Positions 42,365 to 52,011 are shown, numbered from the stretch's first letter. The stretch is 64,000 bases of DNA from Mesonia mobilis DSM 19841 (GCF_000423405.1 NZ_KE384013.1:307705-371704), one strand, 5' to 3'. Translations and numbers: made by a program. The notes: generated by a model from the sequence alone, not told the origin.

Positions 42365-42441
42365 AGGTTTATGTAATAGATATAACTTTTACGATTAAAA
42401 AATTGCACCCTAAGCTTTTACTTCATATTTATAATTTAACC

Positions 42442-42449
42442 TATCTTTG
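42442..42449 (+). promoter_or_regulatory. TAnnTTTG promoter box of trkA
   Basis: TATCTTTG, 27 nt upstream of ATG 42477. It excludes the longer frame starting at 42447, which begins inside the box. Confidence 0.7.
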
Positions 42450-42476
42450 TTACTTTCTGAAAAATTTCATGTTTAT

Positions 42477-43826
42477 ATGAAGATTATTATTGCGGGAGCG
42501 GGAGAAGTAGGATTTCATTTAGCTAAACTATTATCTTTTGAATCTCAAGATATTACCTTAATCGATACCGATAAATATAATTTAGAATACGCCGATACGC
42601 ATTTAGATATTAGAACCATTAAAGGAGACGCTACTTCGATAAAGGTTTTAAACGATGCGCAAATTAATGGGGTAGATCTTGTTATAAGTGTAACTTCTAG
42701 TGAAACTACTAATATTACGGTTTGTGTGCTAGCCAAGCAATTAGGTGCTAAAAGAACCGTTGCCAGAATATCGAATACAGAATTTTTAGAAAATAAAGAT
42801 GAAATTGGCTTTAAGCGATTTGGGATAGATGAATTAATTTCTCCTGAAGCTTTAGCCGCAAAAGAAATAAAATTACTCTTAGATCAATCTGCGTTTAATG
42901 ATACCTTTCAGTTTGAAGATGGTGCGTTAACGATGGTTGGTTTTAAACTTTCAAGAAATGCTTCATTTGTTCGTAAAAGTGTAAAAGAAGCTGCAGAAAT
43001 TTTTCCGGAAGTTCATTTTGTGCCGATCGCTATTCAACGATTTAGTACACAATATACGTTAATTCCACGAGGCGATACGCAGTTTAGAGAAGGCGATCAA
43101 GTTTACTTTATCACTACACAAGACGGTGTTGAAGAACTGTTTAAACTCACCGGAAAAGTAAAGCAAGACATTAAAAATATAATGATTCTCGGCGGAAGTA
43201 AAATAGGAAGAAGAACCGCTAAAGATCTAAGTGAATCAAAATTCAACGTAAAGCTTATTGAGCACGATAAAGAAAAAGCCTTCGATCTTGCCGATGAATT
43301 ACCCAAAGTATTAGTGATTAATGGTGATGGTCGCAATGTTGAATTGTTAGAAGAAGAGAATATTCACGATATGGATGCGTTTATCGCATTAACCGGTAAT
43401 TCTGAAACCAATATCATGTCTTCGTTGGTTGCTAAATCGAAAACGGTAAGAAAAACCATCGCTCTAGTAGAAAATATGGATTATTTTCAGCTGAGTCATT
43501 CGATCGGGATCAATACCCTTATCAATAAAAAGCTGTTAGCCGCTAACAATATTTTTAGGTATGTAAGAAAAGGTGAAGTAGTAGCGATGACCAAGCTTAA
43601 CAATATGAATGCAGAATTGTTAGAGTTTATCGTTAATCCATCTTCTAAAGTTTGTAACAAGAAAATAAAAAATATCGATTTTCCGAGATCGTCAATTATT
43701 GGCGGAGTAATAAGAAACGGAAAAGGATTAATTACTCTTGGCGATTTTAGAATTCAGGAGGGCGATCGAGTAGTGGTTTGTTGCTTGCCAAGATCGATTA
43801 AAAAAGTAGAAAAACTCTTCTTGTAA
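42477..43826 (+). CDS. trkA: Trk potassium uptake regulatory subunit TrkA
   Basis: The 449-residue cytosolic protein has two RCK units. Each has an NAD-binding Rossmann motif (MKIIIAGAGEVGFHLAKLL at the start and IMILGGSKIGRRTAKDLSES near 234) and a TrkA_C domain (about 130-215 and 365-445). It gates the TrkH channel in response to nucleotides. The ATG 42477 fits family N-termini. Its TAA overlaps the trkH ATG (TAATG), so the two are coupled. Confidence 0.95.
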   Translation: MKIIIAGAGEVGFHLAKLLSFESQDITLIDTDKYNLEYADTHLDIRTIKGDATSIKVLNDAQINGVDLVISVTSSETTNITVCVLAKQLGAKRTVARISNTEFLENKDEIGFKRFGIDELISPEALAAKEIKLLLDQSAFNDTFQFEDGALTMVGFKLSRNASFVRKSVKEAAEIFPEVHFVPIAIQRFSTQYTLIPRGDTQFREGDQVYFITTQDGVEELFKLTGKVKQDIKNIMILGGSKIGRRTAKDLSESKFNVKLIEHDKEKAFDLADELPKVLVINGDGRNVELLEEENIHDMDAFIALTGNSETNIMSSLVAKSKTVRKTIALVENMDYFQLSHSIGINTLINKKLLAANNIFRYVRKGEVVAMTKLNNMNAELLEFIVNPSSKVCNKKIKNIDFPRSSIIGGVIRNGKGLITLGDFRIQEGDRVVVCCLPRSIKKVEKLFL

Positions 43827-45322
43827 TGCCAAAACTCAACTATAAAATTATTCTGCATATTATGGGTTTGCTGTTAGTTTGTAACGGCGGCTTTATGATT
43901 TTTGCTTGTTTAGTAAGTTGGTATTATGCAGATGGAGTAACCGTTCAGATTTTAGGAGCAGCCATCACGACGATGCTTTTAGGGATGGCACTTATGTTTT
44001 TTACCCGAAATCACCGTAAAGAAATGAAAAAGCGTGAAGGTTACATTATTGTGACTTTTGGGTGGATTTTTATGGCGCTCAGCGGAATGTTACCGTATCT
44101 TTTTTCTGAAGCCATTCCAACCGTAACCAATGCTTTTTTCGAAACCATGTCGGGTTACACCACAACCGGAGCCACGATTTTAAATGATATTGAAGTAATT
44201 CCTGAAGGGATTCTCTTTTGGCGAAGCCTTACCCATTGGATTGGCGGAATGGGAATTATCGTACTTGCCGTTGCAATTTTACCGCTTTTAGGAATCGGCG
44301 GGATGCAGTTATTCGCTGCTGAAGCTCCAGGCCCAAGTGCCGATAAACTAAAACCTAGAATTACCGATACCGCAAAACGTTTATGGTTTATCTACGTAGG
44401 TTATACTTTTGCAGAAACCATTTTGCTAAAGGTTGCCGGGATGAGCTTTTTCGATGCAATTAATCACGCGTTAAGTACACTTTCTACCGGAGGTTTTTCA
44501 ACCAAAAATGCCAGTGCTGCTTATTGGAACGATCAACCCATCATTCAATACATTCTAATCGTTTTTATGTTTTTGGCAGGTACTAACTTTGTCTTGAGTT
44601 ACTTTAGTTTTAAAGGAAGAGTGCAAAAGGTTTTACGAGATGAAGAGTTTAAATGGTATTGCATATTTGTATTTGGTTTTACGGCTATTGCTGCTTTATT
44701 AATTTATTTTGAAGCTGATGTTGGCGTATCTTCAATTGCACACCCAATGGTTTGGGGTGAAGCAGAAAGCGCTTTTCGTCACGCGTTGTTTCAGGTGTTA
44801 ACCGTAATTACTACAACCGGTTTTGTGTCTGCAGATTTTAGTTTATGGACGCCCTTTCTTACCATATTTTTCTTCGGAATGTTCTTCTTAGGCGGTTCTG
44901 CGGGTTCAACTTCAGGTGGAGTAAAAGTAGTGAGACATATCATCATGATTCGAAACGGAATTACAGAATTTAAACGAACCTTGCATCCTAACGCTATTTT
45001 GCCGGTTCGCTATAACGGAAGAAGCATTAAAGGAGAAATCGTATTTAATATTCTTGGTTTCTTTATTTTATATATGCTGGCATTTATTATCGGTGCGATT
45101 GGTTTAGCCTCGTTAGGTTTAGATTTTCCTACTTCTATTGGTGGTGCCGCATCTTCGTTAGGTAATATTGGTCCGGCGTTTGGGGCTTTAAGTCCGGTGA
45201 ATAATTTTGATGCTTTGCCTTCTCCCGGAAAATGGTGGTGCGCATTTTTAATGCTTATCGGTCGTTTAGAACTCTTTACAGTTTTAATTATTCTAACTCC
45301 TTTCTTCTGGCGAAATAGATAA
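43826..45322 (+). CDS. trkH: Trk-type potassium transporter subunit TrkH
   Basis: The 498-residue polytopic protein has four pore-loop repeats with selectivity-filter glycines: MSGYTTTGATIL (about 108-119), ALSTLSTGGFSTKN, VITTTGFVSADFS and GGAASSLGNIGPAFG. SKT-family length is typical. It forms the K+ pathway and works with TrkA. It overlaps trkA by 1 nt and is followed 3 nt later by a CarboxypepD_reg-like protein gene, so a three-gene operon is likely. Confidence 0.95.
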   Translation: MPKLNYKIILHIMGLLLVCNGGFMIFACLVSWYYADGVTVQILGAAITTMLLGMALMFFTRNHRKEMKKREGYIIVTFGWIFMALSGMLPYLFSEAIPTVTNAFFETMSGYTTTGATILNDIEVIPEGILFWRSLTHWIGGMGIIVLAVAILPLLGIGGMQLFAAEAPGPSADKLKPRITDTAKRLWFIYVGYTFAETILLKVAGMSFFDAINHALSTLSTGGFSTKNASAAYWNDQPIIQYILIVFMFLAGTNFVLSYFSFKGRVQKVLRDEEFKWYCIFVFGFTAIAALLIYFEADVGVSSIAHPMVWGEAESAFRHALFQVLTVITTTGFVSADFSLWTPFLTIFFFGMFFLGGSAGSTSGGVKVVRHIIMIRNGITEFKRTLHPNAILPVRYNGRSIKGEIVFNILGFFILYMLAFIIGAIGLASLGLDFPTSIGGAASSLGNIGPAFGALSPVNNFDALPSPGKWWCAFLMLIGRLELFTVLIILTPFFWRNR

Positions 45323-45325
45323 TCG

Positions 45326-46216
45326 ATGAGGTTAATAGTTTACTTTTTGCTGTTTATTTCTTTGGGTTTACAAGCGCAAGAAGTTTCAGGAATTGTAAAA
45401 GATAGCCTTACGCAAGAAACTTTGCTTTATGTGAATATTACGTATTTACATTCAGATGAAGGAACTAGTACAGATCAACAAGGCGTTTTTCAGCTTCAAC
45501 TTTCAGAAGAAAACAAAACAGATACTTTGTTGATTTCTTACGTAGGTTATCGGTCAAAATTAATTCCTGTACATCAATTAAATTCTACTTCCGAAGAGAT
45601 TTTACTTCAGCAAGAACGAGCAGAAATAGAAACCGTTCAACTTCAAGTTAAGAAAGCAAAATATACTTCAGCAAGAAAAATAGGATTTAAGCGTAAAGGC
45701 GATTACCGTCATTCGAAAGCTTATGGTACTGAAGTTTGCGTCTGGATAAAAAATGAAGAACGCCGAGCAGGAAAACTTACCGAAGTACAATTGTTTTTTA
45801 AGAAGAACAAGGAGCAGAATAAGAAATGGAAAAGTTATCAAGCTTATTTTTTAGTGAAGTTTTATGCTTTTGATGTTGAAAAAAGAAAACCGGGAAATCT
45901 GTTAGTGGCAGAACCTATTTTAATTCAGCCTAAAAATAAACGTAACACTGTAAAAATTGAAGTTGAAGATTTAAATATTCTTTATCCGGTTGAAGGAATT
46001 TGCATAGGTGTCGAAACCATAAAACCGGAACACATAAAACCTACAGAATCGATGTTTTCAACCTATCCGTATCAAGTTTACGCGCATTCCAAAGAAGCTT
46101 TAACTTGGGGGAGTTTTCGAGGAAAACCTTGGAAGAAACAACGCAGGCGTTCTTATTTTAAGCCTAATATGTTTACCAATCCTTTAGTAAAATTAAAAGT
46201 GAAATATAGAAAGTAA
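45326..46216 (+). CDS. Exported protein with CarboxypepD_reg-like (DUF4480-type) N-terminal domain
   Basis: The 296-residue protein has a signal peptide (MRLIVYFLLFISLGLQAQ), then a carboxypeptidase-regulatory-like beta-sandwich (EVSGIVKDSLTQETLLYVNI, STDQQGVFQLQL, DTLLISYVGYRS; about 19-95) and a basic C-terminal domain of unknown type (Lys/Arg rich, RKPWKKQRRRS-like stretch near 265). The same layout is seen in the protein at 52814, 297 residues long. The function is unknown; such domains are often cell-surface associated. It ends the trk operon before a terminator. Confidence 0.8.
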   Translation: MRLIVYFLLFISLGLQAQEVSGIVKDSLTQETLLYVNITYLHSDEGTSTDQQGVFQLQLSEENKTDTLLISYVGYRSKLIPVHQLNSTSEEILLQQERAEIETVQLQVKKAKYTSARKIGFKRKGDYRHSKAYGTEVCVWIKNEERRAGKLTEVQLFFKKNKEQNKKWKSYQAYFLVKFYAFDVEKRKPGNLLVAEPILIQPKNKRNTVKIEVEDLNILYPVEGICIGVETIKPEHIKPTESMFSTYPYQVYAHSKEALTWGSFRGKPWKKQRRRSYFKPNMFTNPLVKLKVKYRK

Positions 46217-46225
46217 ATTTTAATC

Positions 46226-46262
46226 ATAAAAAAAGCCTTATCATTTCGATAAGGCTTTTTCA
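46226..46262 (+). terminator. Bidirectional terminator after the trk operon
   Basis: AAAAAGCCTTATC/GATAAGGCTTTTT forms a 13-bp perfect stem with loop ATTTC, placed between convergent genes. It serves the plus-strand gene and the aminotransferase gene on the minus strand. Confidence 0.9.
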
Positions 46263-46281
46263 GTATAAATAATTTATGAAC

Positions 46282-47472
46282 TTATGCTAAAGCTTCTTTA
46301 ATCTGAGCGATGGCATTTTTAATATCATCTTCGCTGGCAGCGTAAGAAATTCGGATACAATCCGGGTTACCGAAAGCTTCACCGGTTACAGTAGCAACTT
46401 GTGCTTCTTCTAGTAAATACATCGAAAGATCGGTGGCATTTTCAATTTTGTTTCCTTTAAACGTTTTTCCGAATAAAGCAGAAACATTAGGAAATACATA
46501 AAAAGCACCTTCGGGTTCGTTACATTTAAAGCCTTCAACTTCATTTAATAAATCTAAAATTAGCGTACGACGCTCTTTAAATTTATCGATCATGTATTGA
46601 ATTTTGCTAACCGGTGCTTTTAGTGCAGTAATCGTTGCACGTTGCGCGATACAGTTGGCACCGCTGGTAATTTGTCCTTGAATTTTATTACACGCTCTCG
46701 CGATATATTCTGGAGCGCCAATATAACCAATTCGCCATCCCGTCATGGCAAATGCTTTAGAAACACCGTTTACAGTAACGGTACGATCATACATATCGTC
46801 AAATTGTGCCATAGAAGCGTGACCACCGGAAAAATTAATATGCTCGTAAATCTCATCACTCACTACAATAATTTGCGGATGCTTTTGTAAAACATCGGCT
46901 AGAGCTCTTAATTCTTCAGTGCTGTAAAGTGAACCGCTAGGATTACAAGGAGAACTAAACCAAAGCATTTTTGTTTGCGGTGTAATCGCTTCTTCTAATT
47001 GCTGCGGAGTCATTTTAAAGTCGTTCTCGATTGAAGTTTTAACTTCTACCGGAGTTCCTTCAGCAATTTTTACGATATCTCGGTAACTTACCCAGTAAGG
47101 GCAAGGTAAAATCACTTCATCTCCCGGGTTAAGCATCACCATCGCAACGTTTGCTAATGATTGTTTTGCACCGGTAGAAACTACGATTTGAGAAGGTTTG
47201 TAAGTTAATTTATTATCTCTTTCAAATTTCTCGATGATGGCTTCTTTCAATTCAACATAACCATCAACCGGCGTGTACGAATTGTAATTATCGTTGATCG
47301 CCTGGATCGCCGCTTCTTTAATAAAATCTGGTGTGTTAAAATCGGGTTCACCTAAACTTAAGCCAATAATTTTTTTTCCTTCAGCTCTTAATTCGCGTGC
47401 TTTTGCTGCCATAGCTAAAGTTGCAGAAGTTTCTAGCTTGTTAATTCTTTCCGAGAGTTCTTGGTGTTGCAT
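46282..47472 (-). CDS. Class I/II PLP aminotransferase, aspartate aminotransferase type
   Basis: The 396-residue enzyme is of the AspC-I gamma (AAT) subfamily. Motifs: GLSLGEPDFNTPDFIKEAAI (about 38-57), YVELKEAIIEKFERDN, VVSTGAKQSLANVAMVMLNP, FSSPCNPSGSLYS (Asn binding PLP), VVSDEIYEHINFSG and the PLP lysine in NGVSKAFAMTGWRIGYIGAP (about 234-253). Aspartate is the likely substrate; other amino donors are possible. It follows the desaturase gene by 23 nt on the same strand. Confidence 0.9.
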   Translation of the reverse strand: MQHQELSERINKLETSATLAMAAKARELRAEGKKIIGLSLGEPDFNTPDFIKEAAIQAINDNYNSYTPVDGYVELKEAIIEKFERDNKLTYKPSQIVVSTGAKQSLANVAMVMLNPGDEVILPCPYWVSYRDIVKIAEGTPVEVKTSIENDFKMTPQQLEEAITPQTKMLWFSSPCNPSGSLYSTEELRALADVLQKHPQIIVVSDEIYEHINFSGGHASMAQFDDMYDRTVTVNGVSKAFAMTGWRIGYIGAPEYIARACNKIQGQITSGANCIAQRATITALKAPVSKIQYMIDKFKERRTLILDLLNEVEGFKCNEPEGAFYVFPNVSALFGKTFKGNKIENATDLSMYLLEEAQVATVTGEAFGNPDCIRISYAASEDDIKNAIAQIKEALA

Positions 47473-47495
47473 GGGTTTTTTAGATAGGTTTTAGT

Positions 47496-48596
47496 TTAAA
47501 CAGTAATTGCCGGTTTTGTTCCCATTTCTTTTAAATGCTTGAAATGAGCAATAATTGCGGCGCGGGTTGTTTTATATTCGTGGTAAGGAAGGTTACATTC
47601 CTTAGCCGTTTCTTTAACGATTTTTGAAATTTTTGAATAGTGAATATGACTAATATTCGGGAAAATATGATGTTCTACCTGATGGTTTAAACCACCGGTA
47701 AACCAGTTGACAATTCTATTTTTTGTTGAAAAATTTACTGTGGTAAACAATTGATGAATTGCCCAAGTGTTTTTCATTGAACCTTTATCGTCAGGGAGTG
47801 GCATTTGTGTATTTTCGACCACGTGCGCTAATTGAAAAACGATGCTCAAAATAAGTCCGGCAGTATAATGCATAATAAAAAAGCCGAGTAAGATCTTCCA
47901 CCAAGCAATATTCATAATGATCATAGGGAGAATGATCCAAATGGCAATATAAAGTGCTTTCGTGATCGCTAATGTACTCCATTGTCTTATTGGGCTAGGC
48001 ATTTTACCGTACGCGAGTTTTCTTTTTAAATACCTGCGGGTTTGTTTAAAATCGGTAGTAATTACCCAATTAAACGTAAGTAAACCGTATAAGAAAACAG
48101 AATAATAATGCTGAAATTTATGAAAACGTCTCCACTTTGAATGTTCGCTAAAACGAATTACACGACCGGCTTCTAAATCTTCATCGTGACCGTGAATATT
48201 AGTGTAGGTATGGTGAAGTACATTGTGCTGTACTTGCCAATTGTAAACATTACCGGCAAGAATATACATGCTGCCGCCCATAATTTTATTTACCCATTTT
48301 TTTGAAGAATACGATCCGTGATTGGCATCGTGCATTACATTCATCCCAACTCCGGCCATCCCGACTCCCATCACGATAGTTAACAAAAGCATCCACCATT
48401 GTGAAATGTCTAAGGTAAGCATTATAAAATACGGAGTAAGAAATAGGGAGAACATGATAATGGTCTTTAAATGAAGTTTCCAATTACCGGTTCTCTTTAT
48501 ATTATTTTCTTTAAAGTAACTATTTACTCGTTTATTTAAAGTTCTGAAGAATTTTGCAGAGTCTACTCTAGAAAATTTTATGGCAGATTGTGTCAT
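47496..48596 (-). CDS. Membrane fatty acid desaturase, front-end type
   Basis: The 366-residue protein has four hydrophobic segments and the three His boxes of membrane desaturases: HDANHGSYSSKKW (about 93), HNVLHHTYTN (about 128) and the front-end type QVEHHIFPNISHIHY (about 309), in which Gln replaces the first His. This suggests a delta-5/6-like acyl-CoA or acyl-lipid desaturase without a cytochrome b5 domain. I use ATG 48596; the longer frame starts inside the TAACTTTG box. The upstream gene lies divergent. Confidence 0.9.
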   Translation of the reverse strand: MTQSAIKFSRVDSAKFFRTLNKRVNSYFKENNIKRTGNWKLHLKTIIMFSLFLTPYFIMLTLDISQWWMLLLTIVMGVGMAGVGMNVMHDANHGSYSSKKWVNKIMGGSMYILAGNVYNWQVQHNVLHHTYTNIHGHDEDLEAGRVIRFSEHSKWRRFHKFQHYYSVFLYGLLTFNWVITTDFKQTRRYLKRKLAYGKMPSPIRQWSTLAITKALYIAIWIILPMIIMNIAWWKILLGFFIMHYTAGLILSIVFQLAHVVENTQMPLPDDKGSMKNTWAIHQLFTTVNFSTKNRIVNWFTGGLNHQVEHHIFPNISHIHYSKISKIVKETAKECNLPYHEYKTTRAAIIAHFKHLKEMGTKPAITV

Positions 48597-48620
48597 TGTT
48601 ATAGATTCCTTAAATGTGTT

Positions 48621-48628
48621 CAAAGTTA
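48621..48628 (-). promoter_or_regulatory. TAnnTTTG promoter box of the desaturase gene
   Basis: TAACTTTG on the minus strand, 24 nt upstream of ATG 48596. The TTG within it (48623) is not a start. Confidence 0.6.
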
Positions 48629-48747
48629 AAAATTAATCGCTATAATAAACGCCTTTCTATTCATAAAGATTCAATTATCTATTTTTAAAACGAATTTTAT
48701 TCTATTTTTAGTACTTCAGCGTTCACTCTAAATAAATTTACGCAGTT

Positions 48748-49500
48748 ATGTTGGCGGCAGTTTCACTATTCGTAATAATTACACTTTCAGCTTTGGTCAC
48801 CAAAGTGGCTGCCATTGCATTAATGCATACCGGTTTATCTACCGAGATTGCTAAGTTTCAAGCGCGTTCTGCTTACACGGGTTCTGGTTATACTTCACAA
48901 GAAAGTGAAAAATTAATGAACCATCCCGTACGTAGAAAAATTGTGTATATGCTCATGCTTATTGGTAATGCGGGGATCATTACTACTTTATCTTCGTTAA
49001 TGTTAACTTTTTTACTGCCAAATAATCGTAGTTCATTAGTCTATAGTTTAATATTTATTGTGGTGGCACTTTCAGCCTTATGGTTTGCAATTAAAAGTAA
49101 GGTGGTCGATCGTTGGTTGTCGAAAATGATCGATAGAGCTTTAAAAAAATATACCAATATCGATGTAAAGGATTATGCGGCAATTTTGCATTTATCGGGA
49201 GAATATCAAATTTCAGAATTACGTGTACGTAAAACCAGTTGGTTAGCCGGGAAGACATTATTAGAGTTAGATTTAAAAAGTGAAGGGATAAATGTGTTGG
49301 GTATTCAGCAGAAAAAAGGCGAATATATTGGTGCTCCGGGTGGTGACGATGTTATTAATGCCGGCGATGTAATTACAATGTATGGTAAAGCTGAAATCTT
49401 TAAAAATATCGATGCGAGAGACGATGATTTTCTTGGCGATTGGAACCATCAAAAAATTGTAGAATTAGAAAAGAACGAAGAAAATAAAAATCAATTTTAG
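48748..49500 (+). CDS. Membrane protein with C-terminal TrkA_C (RCK_C) domain
   Basis: The 250-residue protein has an N-terminal helix, a loop with the unusual motif FQARSAYTGSGYTSQESEKL (about 38-57), two more helices (about 70-120), a linker and a TrkA_C domain (about 151-225: SELRVRKTSWLAGKTLLELD, INVLGIQQKKGEYIGAPGGD, INAGDVITMYGKAE). It lacks the RCK_N nucleotide-binding part. The loop recalls the re-entrant pore stretch of Trk/Ktr proteins (S-A-x-T-x-x-G-Y-T), so an ion-transport role is possible. The ligand and transported ion are unknown. Confidence 0.75.
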   Translation: MLAAVSLFVIITLSALVTKVAAIALMHTGLSTEIAKFQARSAYTGSGYTSQESEKLMNHPVRRKIVYMLMLIGNAGIITTLSSLMLTFLLPNNRSSLVYSLIFIVVALSALWFAIKSKVVDRWLSKMIDRALKKYTNIDVKDYAAILHLSGEYQISELRVRKTSWLAGKTLLELDLKSEGINVLGIQQKKGEYIGAPGGDDVINAGDVITMYGKAEIFKNIDARDDDFLGDWNHQKIVELEKNEENKNQF

Positions 49501-49517
49501 CATTAGAGATATTCCTT

Positions 49518-49525
49518 TAATTTTG
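49518..49525 (+). promoter_or_regulatory. TAnnTTTG promoter box of rsmG
   Basis: TAATTTTG. It contains the TTG at 49523 that would open the longest frame, so translation must start downstream, at TTG 49541. Confidence 0.6.
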
Positions 49526-49540
49526 TCAAAAAATATTCCC

Positions 49541-50170
49541 TTGAAAGAAGTACTTAAATATTTTCCCGATTTAACTGAAGATCAACTCGAGAAGTTCACG
49601 AAGTTAAAAGACCTTTATAAAGATTGGAACCTAAAGATCAATGTGGTTTCGCGTAAAGATATCGACGAGATCTATTTGCGTCACGTTTTGCATTCGTTGG
49701 GTATTGCAAAAGTGCAGCAATTTCAACCGGGTTCTACGGTGATGGATGTAGGAACCGGAGGTGGTTTTCCCGGTATTCCGTTAGCGATTCTTTTTCCTGA
49801 AACACAATTTCATTTAGTAGATAGTATCGGTAAAAAGATTAAAGTGGTAAATGAAGTAAAAGAAGGCTTGGGGTTAGAAAATGTAAAAACTTCTAATTGT
49901 CGAGTTGAAGAAATTGATGAGCAATATGATTTTATTGTAAGTCGTGCCGTAGCTCAAATGGAAACTTTTGTGCGTTGGGTAAAAGGAAAAATTAAAAAGA
50001 AAAGTAACCATGAACTCAAAAACGGAATTTTGTACTTGAAAGGCGGAGATCTTTCTGAAGAGTTAGCGAAATATGAAACCGCTAAAATTTATAATTTATC
50101 AGATTATTTTGAAGAAGACTTTTTTGAAACCAAAAAAGTAGTGCATCTTCCGATGAAGTTTAAAGGTTAA
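49541..50170 (+). CDS. rsmG: 16S rRNA (guanine-527-N7)-methyltransferase RsmG
   Basis: The 209-residue SAM methyltransferase has the motif VMDVGTGGGFPGIPLAILFP (about 69-88), preceded by WNLKINVVSRKDIDEIYLRH and followed by NVKTSNCRVEEIDEQYDFIV and SRAVAQMETFVRWV, all typical of GidB/RsmG. It methylates N7 of G527 in 16S rRNA. There is no ATG near the N-terminus. The promoter box makes TTG 49541 (LKEVLKYFPDL) the best start and gives a normal family length. Confidence 0.9.
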   Translation: MKEVLKYFPDLTEDQLEKFTKLKDLYKDWNLKINVVSRKDIDEIYLRHVLHSLGIAKVQQFQPGSTVMDVGTGGGFPGIPLAILFPETQFHLVDSIGKKIKVVNEVKEGLGLENVKTSNCRVEEIDEQYDFIVSRAVAQMETFVRWVKGKIKKKSNHELKNGILYLKGGDLSEELAKYETAKIYNLSDYFEEDFFETKKVVHLPMKFKG

Positions 50171-50202
50171 TTAAAGTAATAATCATTTCATTTGAATTCA
50201 TA

Positions 50203-50234
50203 AAAAAAGCCTCACTAAATTGTGAGGCTTTTTT
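50203..50234. terminator. Bidirectional terminator between rsmG and pruA
   Basis: AAAAAAGCCTCAC/GTGAGGCTTTTTT forms a 13-bp perfect stem with loop TAAATT between two convergent genes. Confidence 0.9.
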
Positions 50235-50254
50235 GTTTTTCTTCAGAAAAGAAA

Positions 50255-51880
50255 TTAGTCCATAAACGGATATCTATAATCGGTTGCCGGTACAAAAGTT
50301 TCTTTAATTAAGCGTTGAGATACCCAACGTTGTAAGTTTAATTTAGAACCTGCTTTGTCGTTAGTTCCGCTGGCTCTTGCTCCACCAAAAGGTTGTCTTC
50401 CAACCACAGCTCCGGTACATTTATCGTTAATGTAGAAGTTACCTGCAGAATTTTGTAACATATCGGTTGCTTGTGCAGCAGCGTAGCGATCTTTAGAGAA
50501 AACCGCTCCGGTTAATGCGTAAGCACTTGTATTATCTACTTCGACTAAAGTTTCTTCCCACTTTTCATCTTCGTAAACATAGATAGTCACCACAGGACCG
50601 AATAACTCAGTTTCCATGGTCGTGTAGTGTGGGTCTGTAGTTACGATTACCGTTGGTTCAACAAAATAACCTACAGATTTATCGTAGTTACCACCAATAA
50701 TAATTTCTGCTTTCTTATCTTTTTTAGCTTGGTCGATATACTTCGCTAATTTATCGAAAGAACGCTCGTGAATCACCGCATTGATAAAGTTGCTCATATC
50801 TTCAGGAGAACCCATTTTAAACGATGAAATATCTTCGATCAGTTCTTCTTTAATCTGAGGCCATAAGCTTTTTGGTAAATATATTCTCGAAGCAGCACTA
50901 CATTTCTGCCCTTGATATTCAAAAGCACCTCTAGAAATTGCGGTAGAAACTTCTTTAGGGTTTGCAGAAGGGTGAGCAATGATAAAATCTTTACCACCGG
51001 TTTCTCCTACAATTCTAGGGTAAGTTTTATAAGTGTGAATGTTGTTTCCGATTTTTGCCCAAATATCTTTAAATACTTCGGTACTTCCGGTATAATGAAT
51101 TCCGGCAAAATCTGGACTTTTTAAGATGACATCGGTAATCATTGCAGGATCACCCATAACCATATTAATCACACCATCTGGTACACCTGCTTCTTTAAAT
51201 ACTTGCATTAAAATTTCCGCAGAAAATACTTGGCTGTCGCTAGGTTTCCAGATTGCAACATTCCCCATTAATGCCGGTGCAGAAGGTAAGTTACCGGCAA
51301 TTGCGGTAAAGTTAAACGGAGTTACAGCATAAACAAACCCTTCTAATGGTCTGTGTTCAACACGGTTCCAAGCAGTTTCGTCAGATTCTGGTTGGTCGTT
51401 GTAGATCTCAGACATGTATTCTACGTTAAAACGTAAGAAATCTGCAATCTCACAAGCTGAATCAATTTCTGCCTGATAAATATTTTTAGACTGCCCGATC
51501 ATTGTCGCTGCATTTAATTTATAACGGTAAGGACCAGAAATTAAATCGGCAGCTTTTAAAAATACCGCAGCGCGTTGTTCCCACTCTAATTTAGCCCATT
51601 TTTTACGAGCTTCTAAAGCAACATCGATCGCTTTTTCGATATGTTTTTTTTCAGCTAAATGATAAACACCTAAGTTGTGTTTATGATCGTGTGGCGGATG
51701 CATCGTTGCCGTTTTTTTAGTTCTAATTTCTTCAGAACCTATATAAAGTGGCACATCTACATTTTTGTTATATAAATCTTTATAAGTGAGTAATACTTCT
51801 TCTCTTTCCGGGGTTCCGGGTGCGTAACTTTTAACGGGTTCGTTGTTAGCCGGCGGAACGTGAAAAAATCCTTTCCCCAT
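50255..51880 (-). CDS. pruA: L-glutamate gamma-semialdehyde dehydrogenase (delta-1-pyrroline-5-carboxylate dehydrogenase)
   Basis: The 541-residue aldehyde dehydrogenase oxidises glutamate semialdehyde to glutamate in proline breakdown. It matches the stand-alone P5CDH type: AVTPFNFTAIAGNLPSAPAL (about 184-203), NVAIWKPSDSQVFSAEI, the catalytic Glu in VGETGGKDFI (about 289) and Cys in YQGQKCSAASRIYLP (about 323). No proline dehydrogenase gene is in the window. It shares its substrate with proA/proC products, so this is the catabolic side of the same pathway. Confidence 0.95.
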   Translation of the reverse strand: MGKGFFHVPPANNEPVKSYAPGTPEREEVLLTYKDLYNKNVDVPLYIGSEEIRTKKTATMHPPHDHKHNLGVYHLAEKKHIEKAIDVALEARKKWAKLEWEQRAAVFLKAADLISGPYRYKLNAATMIGQSKNIYQAEIDSACEIADFLRFNVEYMSEIYNDQPESDETAWNRVEHRPLEGFVYAVTPFNFTAIAGNLPSAPALMGNVAIWKPSDSQVFSAEILMQVFKEAGVPDGVINMVMGDPAMITDVILKSPDFAGIHYTGSTEVFKDIWAKIGNNIHTYKTYPRIVGETGGKDFIIAHPSANPKEVSTAISRGAFEYQGQKCSAASRIYLPKSLWPQIKEELIEDISSFKMGSPEDMSNFINAVIHERSFDKLAKYIDQAKKDKKAEIIIGGNYDKSVGYFVEPTVIVTTDPHYTTMETELFGPVVTIYVYEDEKWEETLVEVDNTSAYALTGAVFSKDRYAAAQATDMLQNSAGNFYINDKCTGAVVGRQPFGGARASGTNDKAGSKLNLQRWVSQRLIKETFVPATDYRYPFMD

Positions 51881-52011
51881 AATGTATTTTGGTTTTTTAT
51901 TGTTAATAATTGTTTGGATAAAGATAGATAAAATCTAAGAACTTAAAACTCACAAGAATGTAAGGTTTTATTAATTTCTGTTAAGTTTTATTAAGGCTGA
52001 AGTAGTTATGT

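Noticed and set aside
41614-42408. Longer N-terminus of ubiE starting at 42408
   Set aside because: It would begin upstream of the TATCTTTG promoter box and add a hydrophobic Tyr/Ile/Phe-rich stretch absent from UbiE proteins.
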